Below, one piece after another: positions 1 to 13,341 of a stretch of 64,000 bases of DNA. The notes beneath the pieces are model-generated. The model searched no databases and was not told the DNA's origin. It saw only the letters and a list, made by a program, of their open reading frames with translations. How positions within the stretch are numbered: the stretch's first letter is position 1; the number at the start of each line of letters is the position of its first letter. Both the position numbers and the translations under genes were made by a program. Source of the stretch: Pseudodesulfovibrio sp. JC047 (GTDB taxonomy: Bacteria; Desulfobacterota; Desulfovibrionia; Desulfovibrionales; Desulfovibrionaceae); assembly GCF_010468615.1 (NCBI RefSeq), contig NZ_WUEH01000013.1:32206-96205 (forward strand), written 5' to 3'.

Positions 1-1901
<1,901 letters not shown>

Positions 1902-1931
1902 CACTCAGGTCTCGATTGATACAGAAAAAGT

Positions 1932-1963
1932 GCCTTCGGAATGAGTATTGCGAAGGCGTTATT
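1932..1963. terminator. Bidirectional terminator between cheB and the DUF190 gene
   Basis: A 7-bp stem GCCTTCG/CGAAGGC (1932-1938 and 1951-1957) has a T-rich flank on the right and an A-rich flank on the left. It can therefore terminate both cheB and the convergent minus-strand gene. Confidence 0.55.
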
Positions 1964-2297
1964 TCTTTGCGTGTCGATAGAGCATGACGTTGACAGGTTC
2001 TCGCGTCACCATGCCTTCGCTCATGATGTCGCTCAGGTGATCGAGCAGACTGTCGAGACGGTCAGGGTGTTCAACTATTTCTACGACAACGGGCAAGTCT
2101 TCTGACAATCGGAGGATTTTGGTTGTGTGGATACGGCTGTTGGCACCGAATCCGCTCATGCCGCGAAAAACCGTGGCTCCGGCCAGCCCTAACTGTCTGG
2201 CTTCTTTGACGATGGCTTCGGCTAAAGGCATCCCTTTATGCTTGTCATCTTCACCAATGTAGATTCTAATTCGTTCAGCTTTTTCGAGCAGTTTCAT
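1959..2297 (-). CDS. DUF190 family protein
   Basis: A 112-residue protein of the DUF190 type, a small ferredoxin-like fold related to nitrogen regulatory PII proteins. Visible family features are the N-terminal RIRIYIGEDDKHKG strand, the central GLAGATVFRGMSGFG segment and the VVVEIVEHPD strand. Members are very often encoded beside the fluoride channel CrcB/FluC, as here, 21 bases downstream of it. The function is not established; a regulatory or ion-sensing role next to the channel is an inference from context. Confidence 0.85.
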   Translation of the reverse strand: MKLLEKAERIRIYIGEDDKHKGMPLAEAIVKEARQLGLAGATVFRGMSGFGANSRIHTTKILRLSEDLPVVVEIVEHPDRLDSLLDHLSDIMSEGMVTREPVNVMLYRHAKK

Positions 2298-2318
2298 GCA
2301 GACCTCCCAAGTGAAGCA

Positions 2319-2696
2319 TTAGAGTAATCGACCAAGGGCGATGCCCGTGAGAACAAGTGCGAGTCCCACAATGCTCTGACCAACGACATTGAGGAGAGCG
2401 GTGAGCATCTGGCCGTATTTAACCAGCTCGGCGGTCTCGAACATATAGGTCGAAAAAGTGGTGAATGCGCCCATGAATCCCGTCAATACGAGCAGCCTGA
2501 TTTCACTGCCCGGAAGCAGCCGATTTTCGAAAAATCCCCAAACCGCTCCAAAAAGCAGACAACCAAGCGCATTTACGGTAAATGTCCCAAGGGGAAATGA
2601 TCCACCAATCATGCGTTGGGCGACCCCGGACAACCAATAACGGGACATGGTCCCAGCCGCGCCACCAAGGGAAAGATAGAGTAATTTTGTGAACAT
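2319..2696 (-). CDS. crcB: Fluoride ion exporter FluC/CrcB
   Basis: A 125-residue membrane protein with four hydrophobic segments. It carries the family signatures GGAAGTMSRYWLSG at the N-terminus, GTFTVNALGC (pore Asn, near residue 42) and GFMGAFTTFSTY (the Phe/Thr track, residues 73-84). FluC forms an antiparallel dimer that lets fluoride out of the cell. The start at 2696 is the conserved one; the frame stays open far upstream but that part is antisense to the next gene. It shares an operon with the DUF190 gene. No fluoride riboswitch was recognised in the 46 bases upstream. Confidence 0.93.
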   Translation of the reverse strand: MFTKLLYLSLGGAAGTMSRYWLSGVAQRMIGGSFPLGTFTVNALGCLLFGAVWGFFENRLLPGSEIRLLVLTGFMGAFTTFSTYMFETAELVKYGQMLTALLNVVGQSIVGLALVLTGIALGRLL

Positions 2697-2742
2697 TTCG
2701 TTATCCTCATGGCGTGTATAGCAATTCAATGGGAGAAAGCCA

Positions 2743-3339
2743 ATGGTCCTTGAATGTGAGTTGAAATTCTTACGGGTAGACTTGGAGTCTTTGAGTCTCC
2801 GTTTGCAGGAAGCCGGGGCAACACATCTGGGGAAATATTTTGAATCAAATCTGGTCTTTGATGATGCCGAAAGATCGCTGAAGCAACACTCGATTTTGTT
2901 GAGGCTTCGGCACAAGCAGGGTAAAGCCATTTTGACGGTTAAGCGACCTCCTCTGGTCGAGGTCCCGTCTTCTCTCAAAGTTTTTGATGAAATAGAGACG
3001 CGGGTCGGGGATTTTTTGACCATGAAGACTGCGTTGGAAGTGATCGGGTTCAAGGTGTTTTTCTCATACGAAAAAATCCGGGAGCAATGGCGGTTCATGG
3101 ATTGCGTCATTTGTCTGGATTTATTGCCGTTTGGGTGTTTTGTGGAGATAGAGGGAACTGAGGCCGCTGTTCATGCCTGCGCAAAGGCCATTGGTCTGGA
3201 TGGGCACGAGACAACAACAAAAACATATCATACATTGAATCGGATAGACCGTCAGGCCAAAGGGCTTGCCTCGGACGAAAGTTTCGTCTTTGCCGATGAA
3301 GTCCGTGCCCGACTGGTCGCCCAACTTGAGAAAGAATGA
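2743..3339 (+). CDS. CYTH domain protein (class IV adenylate cyclase-like)
   Basis: A 198-residue protein with the CYTH signature ExExK at its very N-terminus (ECELK, residues 4-8). Further charged strands follow (LRLRHK, LTVKRP, EIET, CFVEIEG) that would line the triphosphate tunnel. The layout best fits CyaB-type class IV adenylate cyclases, but CYTH proteins also include thiamine triphosphatases and inorganic triphosphatases, so the substrate is open. It is divergent from crcB and upstream of clpS without obvious functional linkage. Confidence 0.78.
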   Translation: MVLECELKFLRVDLESLSLRLQEAGATHLGKYFESNLVFDDAERSLKQHSILLRLRHKQGKAILTVKRPPLVEVPSSLKVFDEIETRVGDFLTMKTALEVIGFKVFFSYEKIREQWRFMDCVICLDLLPFGCFVEIEGTEAAVHACAKAIGLDGHETTTKTYHTLNRIDRQAKGLASDESFVFADEVRARLVAQLEKE

Positions 3340-3417
3340 GATTCGCCCCTCGACAGCCGGTGAAAAGGAATTTATATTGCAAGGTAAGGAAGACAGTGCT
3401 TTTGGAGAGAATAAACT

Positions 3418-3732
3418 ATGAGTAACCCTTTTTCTGGCGACCGGTTCGAGGCTGAAGTTTTTGATGAGCGAGAAGTTCGAGAGCCTCGAAAGTACAAGGT
3501 CCTATTGCATAATGATGATTATACGACCATGGATTTCGTGGTTGAAATATTGGTTCGGGTGTTTCGTCGAAACGAAGCACAGGCGACGGCCATCATGCTT
3601 TCCGTCCACAACAAAGGGTACGGAGTATGCGGTACATATACTGCCGAAGTGGCTGAAACTAAAGTCGATCTGGTGCACAGGCTGGCAAAAAGCGCAGGCT
3701 TTCCGCTCAAGTGCAGCATGGAAGGTGAATAG
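3418..3732 (+). CDS. clpS: ATP-dependent Clp protease adaptor ClpS
   Basis: A 104-residue ClpS. The conserved core is visible: KVLLHNDDYTTMDFVVEIL (residues 27-45), which forms the N-degron pocket, then VHNKGYGVCGTYTAEVAETKV. ClpS binds proteins with Leu, Phe, Tyr or Trp at the N-terminus and hands them to ClpAP. clpA starts 2 bases after the stop, so the adaptor and its unfoldase are translationally coupled, and aat follows. Confidence 0.95.
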   Translation: MSNPFSGDRFEAEVFDEREVREPRKYKVLLHNDDYTTMDFVVEILVRVFRRNEAQATAIMLSVHNKGYGVCGTYTAEVAETKVDLVHRLAKSAGFPLKCSMEGE

Positions 3733-3734
3733 AT

Positions 3735-6041
3735 ATGACGATGCTCAGCAAGGAACTTGAAAGTGCATTGACGGCCGCTGTCAATGAGGTGAAGCGCAGA
3801 AATCATGAATTTCTGACATTGGAACATCTGTTGTATGCCATTTCCATTGAGGAACTGGGAGAGGAGATTCTGGCGGCTTGCGGTGCCGAAATGGACCATC
3901 TCAGGGACCAGCTTGGCCGGTTTTTTGCGGAGAATATGGAATCTTTGCCCGAAGGAACGGAATCCGAGGTCATTCAGACACTTGGCGTTCGTCGAGTCCT
4001 GCAACGGGCCGTTTGGCAGAAAAAAGCGTCCGGCAAGACCACGGTTGACGTGGGTGATGTGCTGGCCGCCATGTTTGACGAAGAGGATTCATACGCCGTG
4101 TATTTTTTGCGGACCCACGATGTATCCCGCCTGGATATCCTTGAGGTCATTTCTCATGGCATGTCCATGGGTGAAGAATGGAGCGACTTGGATGAAGACT
4201 CCCCCACCAAATCCAATCCGTTTGAGGCCCGACCGGGTGAAAAGAAGAGTCCTCTCAAGGAATATGCGGTGAATCTGACGGAACGGGCGGCGGAAGGATT
4301 GATCGATCCGCTCATTGGTCGAGGACCAGAGCTTGAACGGACCGTGCAGGTTTTGTCTCGTCGTCGGAAGAACAATCCCATTTTTGTGGGTGATCCCGGT
4401 GTTGGTAAAACCGCCATGGCCGAAGGGTTGGCCCTGATGGTGGTCGAAGGCAATGTTCCCAAGGATTTTCTCAATGCGGAAATTTACAGCCTCGACATGG
4501 GGGCTTTGCTTGCTGGAACCAAATATCGTGGAGATTTTGAAGCACGTCTCAAGGGGGTCTTGGCTGAACTCAAGCAGAACAAGGACGCTGTCCTGTTTGT
4601 GGATGAGATTCACACGATCGTGGGAGCCGGGTCTGTCAGCGGCGGTAGCATGGATGCGTCAAATATCTTGAAACCGCTGCTGCAATCCGGTGAGATTCGG
4701 TGCATCGGGTCAACGACTTTCGAAGAGTACAAGAATCATTTTGAAAAGGATCGAGCGTTGTCTCGCCGGTTCCAGAAAATTGAGATTGCCGAACCGACCG
4801 TGGAAGAGACTGTTGCCATTCTCAAAGGCTTGAAACCGCACTATGAAGAATTTCACGGTGTGAATTATACGCATTTTGCCTTGAAAGCCGCAGCGGAATT
4901 GTCAGAGCGACATATTACTGATCGTTTCTTGCCGGATAAGGCCATTGACGTCATGGACGAGGCCGGTGCCTTGTATAAGTTGTCGTCCCGAACTCGTAAG
5001 GGTGATCGTATTTCGGTGGCTGATATCGAAAAGGTCGTGGCGCGGATGGCTCGGATTCCGGCCCGTCGTCTGACAGTGTCCGATAGGGCGAGACTCCAGA
5101 ATCTTGAAACGGACCTGAAGGGTGTGGTCTTTGGGCAGGATGAGGCTGTGACCGCGTTGTCCCAGTCCATCAAACGTTCTCGGGCCGGAATGCGACAGGC
5201 GGGGCGTCCGGTGGGCAGTTTCCTTTTGACCGGCCCCACAGGTGTCGGCAAGACCGAACTTGCTCGTCAATTGGCCGATGTCCTCGGGATCAGTTTTTTG
5301 CGTTTTGATATGTCTGAATACATGGAAAAACACGCTGTAGCTCGCCTCATTGGGGCCCCTCCGGGCTATGTCGGATTTGACCAGGGCGGTCTTTTGACCG
5401 AAGGCGTGCGGAAAAAACCGCATTGTGTGGTGCTGTTCGATGAGATCGAAAAAGCGCATCCCGATGTGTTCAATATCTTGCTTCAGGTCATGGACTACGC
5501 GACCTTGACCGATAACAACGGGCGCAAGGCCGATTTTCGGCATGTGATTCTGCTTATGACCTCCAATGCTGGAGCGCGTGAGATGGCCAAGGGAGCGATC
5601 GGGTTCAAGCGCAACGAATCCGCTGATCGGCAGGGTGGAGTCATGAAGGCCTTGGAAAAGTTGTTCAGCCCGGAATTTCGGAATAGACTGGATTCTATCG
5701 TGACATTTAAGGCGTTGGAACAGCCGGTTATGGAGCTGATCGTGGACAAGTTTATCAAAGAACTGAATGATCAGTTGCAGGATCGACGCGTGTTCGTGAC
5801 GCTCACGGACACGGCTCGGTCATATTTGGCGGATGTCGGGCATGACGCGACCATGGGGGCGCGTCCCATGGGCCGGGCGATTCAGACGGAAATCAAGGAT
5901 GTCATTGCGGATGAATTGCTCTTTGGCTCCCTGATGAAAGGCGGTGTCGTGACCGTCGATCACACCACGGGTAAAAAACAGGGCGAATCTTCCGCTGGCG
6001 AATTGGTGTTTTCTTATGAAGCTGTTGGTAAAAAACAATAA
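3735..6041 (+). CDS. clpA: ATP-dependent Clp protease ATP-binding subunit ClpA
   Basis: This 768-residue AAA+ unfoldase has a Clp_N double repeat (residues 1-145) and two AAA modules. Module one has Walker A GDPGVGKT (about 219) and Walker B VLFVDEIHT; module two has GPTGVGKT (about 499) and VVLFDEIEKAHPD. There is no coiled-coil middle domain between the modules, which separates ClpA from ClpB/ClpC. It forms a hexamer that feeds ClpP. ClpP itself is not in the window. Its place after clpS and before aat marks it as the N-degron unfoldase. Confidence 0.96.
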   Translation: MTMLSKELESALTAAVNEVKRRNHEFLTLEHLLYAISIEELGEEILAACGAEMDHLRDQLGRFFAENMESLPEGTESEVIQTLGVRRVLQRAVWQKKASGKTTVDVGDVLAAMFDEEDSYAVYFLRTHDVSRLDILEVISHGMSMGEEWSDLDEDSPTKSNPFEARPGEKKSPLKEYAVNLTERAAEGLIDPLIGRGPELERTVQVLSRRRKNNPIFVGDPGVGKTAMAEGLALMVVEGNVPKDFLNAEIYSLDMGALLAGTKYRGDFEARLKGVLAELKQNKDAVLFVDEIHTIVGAGSVSGGSMDASNILKPLLQSGEIRCIGSTTFEEYKNHFEKDRALSRRFQKIEIAEPTVEETVAILKGLKPHYEEFHGVNYTHFALKAAAELSERHITDRFLPDKAIDVMDEAGALYKLSSRTRKGDRISVADIEKVVARMARIPARRLTVSDRARLQNLETDLKGVVFGQDEAVTALSQSIKRSRAGMRQAGRPVGSFLLTGPTGVGKTELARQLADVLGISFLRFDMSEYMEKHAVARLIGAPPGYVGFDQGGLLTEGVRKKPHCVVLFDEIEKAHPDVFNILLQVMDYATLTDNNGRKADFRHVILLMTSNAGAREMAKGAIGFKRNESADRQGGVMKALEKLFSPEFRNRLDSIVTFKALEQPVMELIVDKFIKELNDQLQDRRVFVTLTDTARSYLADVGHDATMGARPMGRAIQTEIKDVIADELLFGSLMKGGVVTVDHTTGKKQGESSAGELVFSYEAVGKKQ

Positions 6042-6060
6042 TTAGTGATGATACTGACGA

Positions 6061-6087
6061 AAAGGGTGGCTGGAGCTGCCCTTTTTT
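6061..6087 (+). terminator. Terminator-like hairpin between clpA and aat
   Basis: Arms AAAGGGTGGC (6061-6070) and GCTGCCCTTT (6075-6084) pair through a TGGA loop with two G-U pairs and are followed by six T. It lies only 13 bases before the aat ATG, so it may partly limit read-through into aat. Confidence 0.6.
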
Positions 6088-6099
6088 GTGTGTGAACAG

Positions 6100-6792
6100 A
6101 TGACAATCTATCGACTTTTTGACGAACCGGTCTTTCCGGACCCGGAAGAGGCTGACCCTGACGGTTTGCTGGCTGTGGGAGGCGACCTCAGTCCCCAACG
6201 GCTCGTGAATGCCTATGCCAATGGAATTTTTCCCTGGTACGGAGATGATTCTCCCATCTTGTGGTGGTCAACCAATCCTCGTTTGGTCCTTTTTCCCAAA
6301 GAACTGCATGTGTCGCGCAGTCTGCGGCGTGTGCTGAATAAAAAGACGTTTACCTTTACCATGGATACCCAATTCAGTTCGGTCATTCGGCAGTGTGCAT
6401 GCTGTCCTCGACCTGAGCAGGAAGGGTCCTGGATTGTGGAGGACATGGTAGACGCCTATGTGACGTTGCATGAGCTGGGTTTTGCGCATAGCGTTGAAGC
6501 GTGGCAGGGAGAGACCTTGGTCGGAGGGCTGTATGGAGTGGCACTTGGTTCGGTTTTTTATGGGGAATCCATGTTTTATCACGTGCCGGATGCGTCGAAG
6601 GCCGCGTTTGCCGTTTTGGTTGCCCAGCTCGAAAGATGGGGATTCAATCTGATTGATTGTCAGCAGACAACACATCATCTTCTTCGATTTGGCGCACGAG
6701 AAGTGCAGCGGTATGAATTCCTTCAAAAGGTTCGAGAAGGATTGGAATGTCCTTCCCGAAGTGGCGGATGGACTTTTGATGGCCCGGCGTAG
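6100..6792 (+). CDS. aat: Leucyl/phenylalanyl-tRNA--protein transferase
   Basis: A 230-residue Aat enzyme. Family motifs include DGLLAVGGDLSPQRLV, NGIFPWYG, WWSTNPR, GSWIVEDMVDAY, VGGLYGVALG, GESMFY and LIDCQQTTHHLLRFGA. It adds Leu or Phe from charged tRNA to proteins with N-terminal Arg or Lys, creating degrons read by ClpS. ATG 6100 is preferred, because a GTG at 6088 in the same frame overlaps the T tract of the clpA hairpin. The position directly after clpS-clpA places writer, reader and unfoldase together. Confidence 0.94.
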   Translation: MTIYRLFDEPVFPDPEEADPDGLLAVGGDLSPQRLVNAYANGIFPWYGDDSPILWWSTNPRLVLFPKELHVSRSLRRVLNKKTFTFTMDTQFSSVIRQCACCPRPEQEGSWIVEDMVDAYVTLHELGFAHSVEAWQGETLVGGLYGVALGSVFYGESMFYHVPDASKAAFAVLVAQLERWGFNLIDCQQTTHHLLRFGAREVQRYEFLQKVREGLECPSRSGGWTFDGPA

Positions 6793-6798
6793 CCAGAA

Positions 6799-7275
6799 TT
6801 ATCCTTCCACGATGGGAGGGTGCTGGCTTAAATCGTACAGGCCTTTGAGTGGAATTTCGAGTGAATAGCTCGGGATTCTTTCGAATTCGATAAACCCGAT
6901 GTTTTTGCTCACCTGCGCCTGTGACAGGCCGGTCAACCCGAGGGGGACCGGGAACGTCAGGGGCATGGAACGGATGGCTGTGAGTCTTGTGGAATACTGT
7001 TCTTTCAGGTAGTTGATAATAAGGTCGCGTTCAGTGTCTGTGAAGGATTCCAAAATGACGGTTCGGCTGCCTTTGTGGTCCGTATGGGCCGGATCGAAGG
7101 GTGCTCCGATGAGTGAGTCGAGGTCCGTCTGGGAATTGGCTGAATCGTCCCATCGTGCGCGAAATAGGTGAACTTCGACGTTGCGCCGGCCTTTGAAGCT
7201 TTTGATGACCATGGAAAGGCAAAAGGCGCGATCGATAGGGAGTGGGGAAGTCGGGGGAGTAACGGTGATATCCAT
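6799..7275 (-). CDS. Conserved hypothetical protein
   Basis: A 158-residue soluble protein that I do not recognise. It has no signal peptide or membrane segment. The N-terminal half contains alternating strand-like stretches (AFCLSMVIKSF, VEVHLFRARW), and the C-terminal part has IPLKGLYDLSQHPP. It lies alone between the convergent aat and the divergent uvrB, 6 bases from the aat stop. A good ribosome site (AGGAGA) precedes the ATG, which supports it being real. Confidence 0.65.
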   Translation of the reverse strand: MDITVTPPTSPLPIDRAFCLSMVIKSFKGRRNVEVHLFRARWDDSANSQTDLDSLIGAPFDPAHTDHKGSRTVILESFTDTERDLIINYLKEQYSTRLTAIRSMPLTFPVPLGLTGLSQAQVSKNIGFIEFERIPSYSLEIPLKGLYDLSQHPPIVEG

Positions 7276-7349
7276 GGTGGTCTCCTTGGTTTTTATTATT
7301 GGTTCTTACGTGGTTTGGCAGATGATCTCAAGCCCGGGATGCACAGGAA

Positions 7350-9353
7350 ATGCCTGATTTTAAACTTGTCAGTGACTATACTCTGAAAGGCGACCAGCCG
7401 GATGCTGTCGCCGAACTCGTTCATGGCTTGCAAAGTGGGGTGCGCGATCAGGTCTTGCTGGGCGCGACCGGAACAGGCAAGACCTTTACCATGGCCAACG
7501 TGGTGGCGACATTGAATCGTCCCGCGTTGATTCTTGCGCCGAACAAGACGCTGGCTGCCCAGTTGTATACGGAATTTCGTGGGTTGTTTCCCGACAACGC
7601 GGTTGAATATTTTGTCAGTTATTATGACTATTACCAGCCGGAAGCCTATCTTCCACACTCCGATGTGTATATTGAAAAGGATTCGTCCATCAATGACAAT
7701 ATCGATAAACTGCGTCATGCCGCCACCCATGCTTTGCTGACCCGCAAGGACGTCCTCATCATCGCTTCTGTTTCCTGTATCTATGGCCTTGGTTCCCCGG
7801 ATTTTTATGCCAAGATGGTGATTCCCGTGGAAGAGGGGCAGACCATGACCATGGAATCATTGCTTGGGCGGTTGGTGGAAATCCATTATGAACGCAATGA
7901 CTATGATTTTCATCGCGGAACCTTTCGTGTGCGTGGCGATGTTGTTGAAATCATTCCCGCGTACAGTCGGGAAAAGGCCCTGAGGATTGAGTTCTTCGGG
8001 GATGAAATAGACTCCATTTCCGAGACAGACCCTTTGACGGGTGAAGTCAAGGATCGACTCAGGAAAACGGTTATTTATCCGGGCAGTCACTTCGTGTCTG
8101 ATCGGGATAATCTGGATCGAGCCACACGGGACATTCGGGATGAATTGCAGCTTCGGTTGAGCGATCTCAAAAAACGGCAGAAGCTGGTCGAAGCGCAACG
8201 GCTTGAACAGCGGACCATGTATGACCTCGAAACGATCGAGGAACTTGGATATTGTGGTGGTATTGAAAATTATTCATTGCATTTGGACGGACGGCATGTC
8301 GGTCAGCCTCCGGCGACGTTGCTGGATTATTTCCCTGATGATTTCATTTTGTTTGTGGATGAATCGCATATTGCCTTGCCTCAGGTCGGGGGTATGTTCA
8401 AGGGCGATCGATCCCGGAAGACCACTTTGGTTGATTTCGGGTTTCGACTGCCGTCGGCATTGGATAACCGGCCTTTGAATTATGAAGAATTTCAAGAGCG
8501 TATCAAGCAGGCCGTCTATGTGTCCGCCACGCCCGGTCATTTGGAGCTGGATCTGGCCCAGGGGGTTGTGGTGGAGCAGATTATTCGGCCTACCGGGTTG
8601 GTTGATCCAGAAATAGAGGTTCGAAAGACGCACGGACAGATTGACGACTTGCTGTCGGAATGTAAAAAAAGACACGCAATGGATGAGCGGGTGCTGGTCA
8701 CGACGTTGACCAAGCGCATGGCCGAAGACTTGAACGAGTATCTGAACCAGATGGGCGTGGAGTCCAAGTACCTGCATTCGGATATCGACACCCTTGAGCG
8801 CATGGCGATTATTCAGTCGCTCCGGGCCGGTGAATTTTCCGTGCTCGTCGGGATCAATTTGCTTCGGGAGGGATTGGATATTCCTGAAGTGTCCATGGTG
8901 GCTATTTTGGATGCCGACAAGGAAGGTTTTTTACGGTCGGCTCGTTCGCTGATCCAGACATTTGGACGGGCGGCGAGGAATGTTGACGGCAAGGTTATTC
9001 TTTATGCGGACAAGGTCACGGATTCCATGGCTTCGGCAATGGATGAAACCGAACGCAGACGTCAGAAACAGCAGGAACACAATACGTTGCACGGGATTAC
9101 GCCGACAACGATTCGCAAGAAAGTGGATAATCTGTTTGGCGAATTGAGTGGAGTGACTCTCGGACCGGCCACGGTCGGTCTGGCGGCGGAAGACGCGGCG
9201 CAGTATGGAGCCGATCCAAAGACTTTGCAGAAGAATATCAAGCGGCTTGAGCGGGACATGCGTGAGGCGGCCAAAGAGTTGGAATTCGAGCGGGCAGCGG
9301 AACTCAGGGACCGAGTTGCCATGCTTCAAGAGCGAATCCTTGAGCTGGGGTAG
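7350..9353 (+). CDS. uvrB: Excinuclease ABC subunit B (UvrB)
   Basis: A full-length 667-residue UvrB. It has Walker A GATGTGKT (about residues 38-45), the beta-hairpin region [13 protein letters not shown] (about 90-102), FVDESH, YVSATPG (about 389), helicase motif QTFGRAARN and a C-terminal UVR domain (about 625-660) that contacts UvrC. It verifies damage delivered by UvrA in nucleotide excision repair. uvrA and uvrC are not in the window. A channel gene follows after 3 bases and ligA is next but one. Confidence 0.97.
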   Translation: MPDFKLVSDYTLKGDQPDAVAELVHGLQSGVRDQVLLGATGTGKTFTMANVVATLNRPALILAPNKTLAAQLYTEFRGLFPDNAVEYFVSYYDYYQPEAYLPHSDVYIEKDSSINDNIDKLRHAATHALLTRKDVLIIASVSCIYGLGSPDFYAKMVIPVEEGQTMTMESLLGRLVEIHYERNDYDFHRGTFRVRGDVVEIIPAYSREKALRIEFFGDEIDSISETDPLTGEVKDRLRKTVIYPGSHFVSDRDNLDRATRDIRDELQLRLSDLKKRQKLVEAQRLEQRTMYDLETIEELGYCGGIENYSLHLDGRHVGQPPATLLDYFPDDFILFVDESHIALPQVGGMFKGDRSRKTTLVDFGFRLPSALDNRPLNYEEFQERIKQAVYVSATPGHLELDLAQGVVVEQIIRPTGLVDPEIEVRKTHGQIDDLLSECKKRHAMDERVLVTTLTKRMAEDLNEYLNQMGVESKYLHSDIDTLERMAIIQSLRAGEFSVLVGINLLREGLDIPEVSMVAILDADKEGFLRSARSLIQTFGRAARNVDGKVILYADKVTDSMASAMDETERRRQKQQEHNTLHGITPTTIRKKVDNLFGELSGVTLGPATVGLAAEDAAQYGADPKTLQKNIKRLERDMREAAKELEFERAAELRDRVAMLQERILELG

Positions 9354-9356
9354 ACG

Positions 9357-10391
9357 ATGATTGAGAGAGTCCATCGACGAATGCTTCGTCTGAGGTCGAA
9401 ACTCGGCTCGTTTTGGAGTGTCGTCCTTGGTGTGGTGTATCTCTTGTTTATTTTCATGGTGGGAATTTGCTTTTACATGACCTATGAGCATTGGGACTTT
9501 ATTAGTTCCTTTTACATGATGGTCATCACGCTTTCCACTGTCGGGTTCATGGAAGTCAATCAGCTTTCGGAAGAAGGACGATTGTTCACGGCTTTTTTGA
9601 TTATGGCCGGTGTTGGCGGTTTTGTGTATATCGCTGGTGCATTCGCTCAAATCCTGATTGACGGTCGTTTGCAAATATTATGGGGTAAGCGCAAGATGAT
9701 GAAAGAAATACATCAATTGAGGGATCATTTTATCGTCTGTGGGCACGGTCGTATCGGTAGTATCGTGGTTCAGGAAATTGCGGCTGAAGGGCATGATATC
9801 GTGGTGATCGAGCATTCCCCCGAGTTGATTGACAAGATGGAGCAGGATGGCATTTTGTGTATCGAAGGGGATGCCACGAGCGATGAAGTCTTGTTGAGTG
9901 CCGGATTGCTTCATGCCAGATCGCTTATTTCCGCTTTGTCCAGCGAAGCGGCTAACGTCTACGTGACGTTGACCGGGCGTCAACTGAACCCGGGTATCAA
10001 TATTGTGGCCCGTGCCGGGGACAAATCACATATTTCTCGTTTGGAATTGGCTGGGGCCGATAGGGTGGTGCTCCCTCATTTTATTGGTGGGGTGCGCATG
10101 GCACAGAATGTCTTGCGCCCGACAGTGACCAACTTCATGGAGTTGGCTGTCCGTGGCGGCATTGATCTTCAAATGGAGGAACTGCTGGTTTCTCCTGCGT
10201 CAGAACTGGTAAGCCAAAATCTTATCGAGTCCAAAATTCGTCCTCGATTCAATTTGATTGTTATTGCGATCAAGAAATCCTCTGGTGACATGGTGTTTAA
10301 TCCTGGTCCCAGGGAAGTGATTGACGCAAATGATACGCTTTTGGCGGTCGGCAAGAAGTTGAATCTCGAAGAAATTAAAGAAATCTTATAA
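9357..10391 (+). CDS. TrkA-domain ion channel protein with atypical filter
   Basis: A 344-residue protein with two membrane helices (about 18-42 and 78-102) flanking a pore loop, then an RCK/TrkA-N Rossmann domain (VCGHGRIGSIVVQEI, about 127) and a TrkA-C domain (about 260-344). The order matches bacterial two-helix K+ channels gated by a cytoplasmic nucleotide-binding ring. The filter reads TLSTVGFMEV rather than TVGYGD, so ion selectivity cannot be assumed. It lies 3 bases after uvrB and 23 bases before ligA, in the same transcription unit. Confidence 0.88.
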   Translation: MIERVHRRMLRLRSKLGSFWSVVLGVVYLLFIFMVGICFYMTYEHWDFISSFYMMVITLSTVGFMEVNQLSEEGRLFTAFLIMAGVGGFVYIAGAFAQILIDGRLQILWGKRKMMKEIHQLRDHFIVCGHGRIGSIVVQEIAAEGHDIVVIEHSPELIDKMEQDGILCIEGDATSDEVLLSAGLLHARSLISALSSEAANVYVTLTGRQLNPGINIVARAGDKSHISRLELAGADRVVLPHFIGGVRMAQNVLRPTVTNFMELAVRGGIDLQMEELLVSPASELVSQNLIESKIRPRFNLIVIAIKKSSGDMVFNPGPREVIDANDTLLAVGKKLNLEEIKEIL

Positions 10392-10396
10392 TATAA

Positions 10397-12469
<2,073 letters not shown>

Positions 12470-12507
12470 GTGGTGTGTGTTTGACACAAGAAGACAAGGA
12501 GAGAGTG

Positions 12508-13287
12508 ATGGCTACCAATGTTGTCGTACTGGGCGCAAAAGGGCGTATGGGCACCACGCTGGTCAATCTGGCTCTGGCGGATACCGAATTGAATCTCGTC
12601 GGCGTATGTGAGCGAGAGGGAAATGCTGGCGGTCTGAATTATGACGGCTGTTTGACGGCCGATTGTCTGGACGACTTGCTTCCCAAAGTCCCTGGTGCCG
12701 TGATTGTTGATTTCACGGCTCCGGAATCCTCTGTCGCCATGGCGAAAATCGCGGCAAAATATGGCAATCCGGCGGTGATTGGAACGACCGGGTTCGATCC
12801 AGACCAACTGGCTGAACTTGAGATTCTTGCCAAGGAAATTCCGCTTTTTTGGGCACCCAACATGTCTGTTGGCGTGAATGTCTTGCTCAAGGTCCTGCCT
12901 GAACTCGTCAAGGCGTTGGGTGAGGACTATGACATGGAAATGGTCGAGACCCATCACAAGATGAAAAAGGATTCTCCGAGCGGAACGGCCCTGAAATTGG
13001 CGCAATGTCTGGCCGAGGCCCGAGGCTGGGAATACGATGATGTCAAGAAACACTGTCGTGACGGTATTATCGGTGAACGGCCTCACAAGGAGATTGGTGT
13101 CCAGACCCTTCGCGGCGGTGATGTCGTGGGCGATCATACCATGTATTTCTTTGGTCCGGGTGAGCGCATCGAGGTCACGCACCGGGCACATTCTCGCGAG
13201 ACCTTTGCTTCTGGCGCGTTACGTGCGGCAAAATGGTTGTCAGAACAGCAACCCGGTTCGCTGTATGCCATGGCCGACATCTTCTAG
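12508..13287 (+). CDS. dapB: 4-hydroxy-tetrahydrodipicolinate reductase
   Basis: A 259-residue DapB. The N-terminal Rossmann motif [10 protein letters not shown] (about 5-14) binds NAD(P)H, GTTGFDP and [10 protein letters not shown] follow, and the catalytic segment [18 protein letters not shown] holds the conserved His-His and Lys. It catalyses the reduction step of lysine/diaminopimelate synthesis. ATG 12508 is chosen for its AGGAGA site; an in-frame GTG at 12475 has none. A strong terminator follows. Confidence 0.96.
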   Translation: MATNVVVLGAKGRMGTTLVNLALADTELNLVGVCEREGNAGGLNYDGCLTADCLDDLLPKVPGAVIVDFTAPESSVAMAKIAAKYGNPAVIGTTGFDPDQLAELEILAKEIPLFWAPNMSVGVNVLLKVLPELVKALGEDYDMEMVETHHKMKKDSPSGTALKLAQCLAEARGWEYDDVKKHCRDGIIGERPHKEIGVQTLRGGDVVGDHTMYFFGPGERIEVTHRAHSRETFASGALRAAKWLSEQQPGSLYAMADIF

Positions 13288-13308
13288 GTATTATACTGTT
13301 TGAAATGA

Positions 13309-13341
13309 CGGGAGCCTTGAGTAAAGGCTCCCGTTTTTTTT
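13309..13341 (+). terminator. Rho-independent terminator after dapB
   Basis: A 10-bp perfect stem CGGGAGCCTT/AAGGCTCCCG (13309-13318 and 13324-13333) with a five-base loop is followed by eight T. It closes the uvrB-ligA-dapB run. Confidence 0.9.

Noticed and set aside
2697..2742. Fluoride riboswitch before crcB
   Set aside because: The 46-base gap is too short and lacks the conserved riboswitch core.
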